From: SAR324 cluster bacterium | GTDB taxonomy: Bacteria; SAR324; NAC60-12 | DNA: 9,170 bases | NCBI GenBank assembly: GCA_028822475.1 | Contig: JAPKDT010000077.1 | Coordinates: 1 to 9,170, forward strand | Direction: 5' to 3' | In this document: positions 6,496 to 9,170 of the stretch, piece by piece | How the letters are laid out: each line of letters opens with the position of its first letter | Numbering within the stretch: position 1 is the stretch's first letter | Notes under the pieces: model-generated | Told to the model about the DNA's origin: nothing | The model's input: only the letters and a program-made list of their open reading frames with translations | Databases searched by the model: none | Made by a program: the position numbers and the translations under genes

Positions 6496-8865
6496 TCATT
6501 TAGCTTGTTGCATTGCAGTCCAAACACGCTGCGGTGTAAGCGGCATCTGAAGGTCCTTCACACCATAATCGGTAAGTGCATCCATTACTGCATTTACAAC
6601 AGCCGGAGTAGAAGCAATAGTTCCAGCTTCCCCGATACCTTTAACGCCTAAAGGATTATGTGGGCAAGGTGTTATTGTATGATCTGTCTCAAAGAATGGC
6701 ATGTTGTCAGCTCTAGGTATGCAATAATCCAGCATAGAAGCATTCAACAATTGACCGGAATCATCATAGAGAGCTCCCTCATAAAGGGCCTGCCCAATAC
6801 CGTGTGCTATGCCACCATGAACTTGTCCTTCAGCAATCATGGGATTTATAATATTACCTGCGTCATCCACTGCAATATACCTGACGATTTTAACTTCTCC
6901 AGTATCTTTATCTATTTCCACTACGCATATATGTGCACCGAATGGATAAACAAAATTTGTTGGATCGTAAAAACTTGCGAAATCGAGACCAGGTTCTTCA
7001 TTTTCAGGATAATCGTGAGGTACATATGCCGTAAGAGCAACATCACCAAAACCGACAGATTTTTCTGTACCTTTTACATTCCAGGATCCATTAGCAAATT
7101 CAAGGTCTTCTGGAGAGCATTCCAGTTTATGAGCAGCAATCCGAGCACCTTTCTCTTTTACTTTGTCCACACTTTTCATAATGGCACTACCACAAACAGC
7201 TAGGCTCCTAGAACCATATGTTCCCATTCCAAATGGTACATTTTCTGTGTCACCATGTAATACATTAACATCATCCATACCAATTCCAAATGAATCCGCT
7301 ACAATTTGAGCAAATGTTGTTTCATGTCCCTGACCGTGGGAATGAGCACCAACAAAGATTGTTACTTTCCCTGTAGGGTGAACACGAATACTGGCCGCAT
7401 CATACAATCCTACTCGTGCTCCCAGCGAACCAACGACTGCGGAAGGTGCAATACCACAAGCTTCAACGTAAGTTGAAAATCCAATACCCATCAACTTACC
7501 ATCACTACGAGCGGCAGCCCGTTCTTCTTTGAGCTTTTCGTAGTTTGCATTTTTTAAAACTTTTTTCAAAGCACCTTCGTAGTTCCCACTATCGTATTGC
7601 AAAGCAACCTGAGTTTGATAGCCTTCTTGTTCCACGCCATCAAATGGTGGAATAAAATTTTTGAGTCGAAATTCAGCGGGATCCATACCAATTTCCCTTG
7701 CTGCTGTTTCTACAAGTCGTTCAACGCAAAATGATGCTTCTGGGCGCCCAGCTCCACGAACGGCATCCACTGGGACAGTATTGGTTACGACACCAGTCAC
7801 ATCCACGTGGACGGCAGGAGTGGTATATAATCCCTGCATCAAAGTACCATGGAGCCACGTTGGTATGCAGGTTGAAAAATTAGACAAATATGCACCGAGT
7901 GAAGCATAGGTCTTTGTTCGCAATCCAGTAATATTTCCTTCAGCATCTAATGCCAATTTCGCATCTGTTACATGATCCCGACCATGGCAATCTGTAAGAA
8001 ATGCTTCGGTCCGGTCAGCTGTCCATTTTACAGGTCGACCGATTTGCTTGGATGCCCAAAGAACACCACACTCATCATTATATGTAAATATTTTACTTCC
8101 AAATCCACCACCTACATCCGGTGCAATGACCCTCAGTTTATGCTCTGGAATGCTCAATACAAACGCAGCAATAATCAATCGTGCCAAGTGTGGATTCTGG
8201 GAAGTAGTGTATAAGGTGTATTTATCATCATTACTGTCAAAGTGGGCCAGTGCAGCCCGTGGCTCAATTGCATTTGGTACTATTTTTTGGTTATGGTAGG
8301 AAAGTTCAGTAATATGGTGTGCATTTTCAAACGCCGCATCTGTTTCTTCCTTATTGCCGAGTTCCCAGTCAAAGATGGTATTGTTTGGAACATCATCATG
8401 AACCTGAGGTGCACCATCCTGGACTGCTGCTTTTGGATCTACAATTGCGTCCAAAACCTCATAATTTACTTCGACTGCACTGGCAGCATCTACGGCTGTA
8501 CCAAAGTCTTCGGCTATTACTAAAGCCACTGCATCACCAACATGTCTTACTTTATCAAAAGCCAAAATTGGATGACCAGGCTCTTTCATTGTATCACCAT
8601 TCTTAAAATCAACCTGCCATCCACAAATAGATCCCACTATTCCAGCGTCTTTAATGTCTTTTCCTGTAAAAACGGTTATTACACCATCCATTGCTTTAGC
8701 AGCAGAAATATCAACGCTGACTAAATTTGCGTGTGCATGCGGACTTCGCAAATAAACTGCGAAGGTTTGGTTTGGCATATTAAAATCATCGGTGTATTTA
8801 CCTTCACCTTTGAGAAAACGATTATCCTCTACCCGTTTAACTGATTTTCCAATTAAGTCGCCCAT
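6496..8865 (-). CDS. coxL: CoxL/CutL-type molybdopterin-binding large subunit, form II-like
   Basis: This is the catalytic subunit of a xanthine oxidase-family molybdenum hydroxylase with molybdopterin cytosine dinucleotide as expected cofactor. The 789 residues match form II CoxL. An aldehyde oxidase/xanthine dehydrogenase a/b hammerhead domain (about 18-140) precedes the molybdopterin domains. Motifs are GGGFGSK (252-258), AVRGAGR (368-374), HGQGHET (510-516), GQVHGGIAHGIGQAL (680-694) and KGIGEAG, with the conserved catalytic Glu746. Proven CO dehydrogenases (form I) have AYxCSFR at the active-site loop with a copper-binding Cys. Here the GAGR version marks form II, whose substrates are mostly unproven, and the usual Tyr of AYRGAGR is Val369. 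Annotation as CO dehydrogenase would therefore be too strong; an aldehyde, purine or N-heterocycle hydroxylase is equally possible. The gene lies 8 bp behind coxS. Confidence 0.92.
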   Translation of the reverse strand: MGDLIGKSVKRVEDNRFLKGEGKYTDDFNMPNQTFAVYLRSPHAHANLVSVDISAAKAMDGVITVFTGKDIKDAGIVGSICGWQVDFKNGDTMKEPGHPILAFDKVRHVGDAVALVIAEDFGTAVDAASAVEVNYEVLDAIVDPKAAVQDGAPQVHDDVPNNTIFDWELGNKEETDAAFENAHHITELSYHNQKIVPNAIEPRAALAHFDSNDDKYTLYTTSQNPHLARLIIAAFVLSIPEHKLRVIAPDVGGGFGSKIFTYNDECGVLWASKQIGRPVKWTADRTEAFLTDCHGRDHVTDAKLALDAEGNITGLRTKTYASLGAYLSNFSTCIPTWLHGTLMQGLYTTPAVHVDVTGVVTNTVPVDAVRGAGRPEASFCVERLVETAAREIGMDPAEFRLKNFIPPFDGVEQEGYQTQVALQYDSGNYEGALKKVLKNANYEKLKEERAAARSDGKLMGIGFSTYVEACGIAPSAVVGSLGARVGLYDAASIRVHPTGKVTIFVGAHSHGQGHETTFAQIVADSFGIGMDDVNVLHGDTENVPFGMGTYGSRSLAVCGSAIMKSVDKVKEKGARIAAHKLECSPEDLEFANGSWNVKGTEKSVGFGDVALTAYVPHDYPENEEPGLDFASFYDPTNFVYPFGAHICVVEIDKDTGEVKIVRYIAVDDAGNIINPMIAEGQVHGGIAHGIGQALYEGALYDDSGQLLNASMLDYCIPRADNMPFFETDHTITPCPHNPLGVKGIGEAGTIASTPAVVNAVMDALTDYGVKDLQMPLTPQRVWTAMQQAK

Positions 8866-8870
8866 TGAGT

Positions 8871-8875
8871 CTCCT
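8871..8875 (-). promoter_or_regulatory. Ribosome binding site of coxL overlapping the coxS stop
   Basis: AGGAG (minus strand) lies 5 nt before the coxL ATG and shares two bases with the TAG stop of coxS (8874-8876). Ribosomes finishing coxS therefore stop on the coxL initiation site, an arrangement that favours translational coupling and matched subunit amounts. Confidence 0.8.
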
Positions 8876-9170
8876 AAATTTTTGTGGCGGCATCTTGAAC
8901 CGCTTTGACAATGTTGTGGTAACCGGTACAGCGACAGAAGTTTCCTTCTATAGCATGTCTTATTTCATGTTCTGATGGTTTTGGATTGCGATCTAACAAT
9001 TGCCAAGAAGACATAACCATACCAGGAGTACAGAATCCGCATTGCAGTCCGTGTTTTTCCTTGAAACTTTCCTGAATGGGATGCAGTTCACCGTTTGTTG
9101 CCATCCCTTCTATAGTTTTAATTTCTGCACCCTCGCATTGTACTGCAAGCAAAGTACAGGATTTTACTGT
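8874..9170 (-). CDS. coxS: CoxS/CutS-type 2Fe-2S subunit, 5' end beyond the window
   Basis: This is the small iron-sulfur subunit of the same enzyme, carrying two [2Fe-2S] clusters that wire the molybdenum site to FAD. The C-terminal 98 residues are visible. CGFCTPGM and CRCTGYHNIV supply the C-x2-C and C-x-C ligands of the C-terminal helical cluster domain. The frame stays open to the right edge and begins TVKSCTLLAVQCEGAE, whose Cys matches the last ligand of the N-terminal ferredoxin-like cluster. The TTG at 9150-9152 is thus an internal Leu and not a start; roughly 60-65 residues, with the first three cluster ligands, lie beyond the window. It is the first visible gene of the S-L-M block. 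No coxD/E/F/G-type accessory gene is visible. Confidence 0.92.
   Translation of the reverse strand, partial: TVKSCTLLAVQCEGAEIKTIEGMATNGELHPIQESFKEKHGLQCGFCTPGMVMSSWQLLDRNPKPSEHEIRHAIEGNFCRCTGYHNIVKAVQDAATKI

Noticed and set aside
6658..7203. A 181-codon open frame on the plus strand inside coxL
   Set aside because: It lies fully antisense to the conserved catalytic region of coxL, its product is rich in Cys, Ile and Phe without any recognisable motif, and no ribosome binding site is evident. It is a shadow of coxL codon usage.
6496..8865. Calling this a genuine aerobic CO dehydrogenase
   Set aside because: The copper-binding CSFR loop of form I enzymes is absent. Form II-like sequence alone does not prove CO oxidation.
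9150..9152. TTG as the start of the 2Fe-2S subunit
   Set aside because: The codon is a Leu inside the conserved SCTLLAV segment; the frame continues upstream to the window edge and the preceding Cys is a cluster ligand.

Overview
The window reads as a stretch of bacterial chromosome with moderate-to-low G+C. All seven genes lie on the minus strand: six complete and one cut by the right edge. The only taxonomic marker is ribosomal protein S1, which has the six-domain architecture common in Proteobacteria and related Gram-negative phyla. A form II-like CoxSLM enzyme together with moderate G+C would suit an aerobic, perhaps marine, heterotroph. A SAR324- or Deltaproteobacteria-like source is possible, but that is a guess and the window alone cannot settle the lineage.

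Reading in the direction of transcription (high to low coordinates), the first block is a molybdenum hydroxylase operon: coxS (2Fe-2S subunit, 5' end off the window), coxL (molybdopterin subunit) and coxM (FAD subunit). The subunits carry the expected cofactor motifs. CoxL has the GAGR-type active-site loop of form II ('CODH-like') enzymes, not the CSFR loop of proven CO dehydrogenases, so the substrate is open. A long palindrome sits between coxL and coxM, and a hairpin follows coxM.

The second block is a tight pair: an L-threonine aldolase (ltaE) and, 9 bp behind it, a DapA/N-acetylneuraminate lyase superfamily enzyme. Active-site residues argue that the second enzyme is neither a true dihydrodipicolinate synthase nor a classical sialic acid lyase.

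The third block is a single small four-helix membrane protein with an apparent MotA/TolQ/ExbB-like C-terminal half, followed by about 320 bp holding what looks like a decayed reading frame that runs into the rpsA start. The last gene is rpsA itself, with a GTG start, six S1 domains and a duplicated acidic C-terminal tail, closed by a hairpin. The left-most 316 bp hold no convincing gene, but do contain a palindromic element that looks like a dispersed intergenic repeat.

The gene content is mostly metabolic and housekeeping. I see no CRISPR array, transposase, phage gene, tRNA or rRNA. The points most worth following are the MotA-like orphan protein, the unassigned substrate of the lyase, the Cox-like enzyme, the two repeat-like palindromes and the gene remnant upstream of rpsA.
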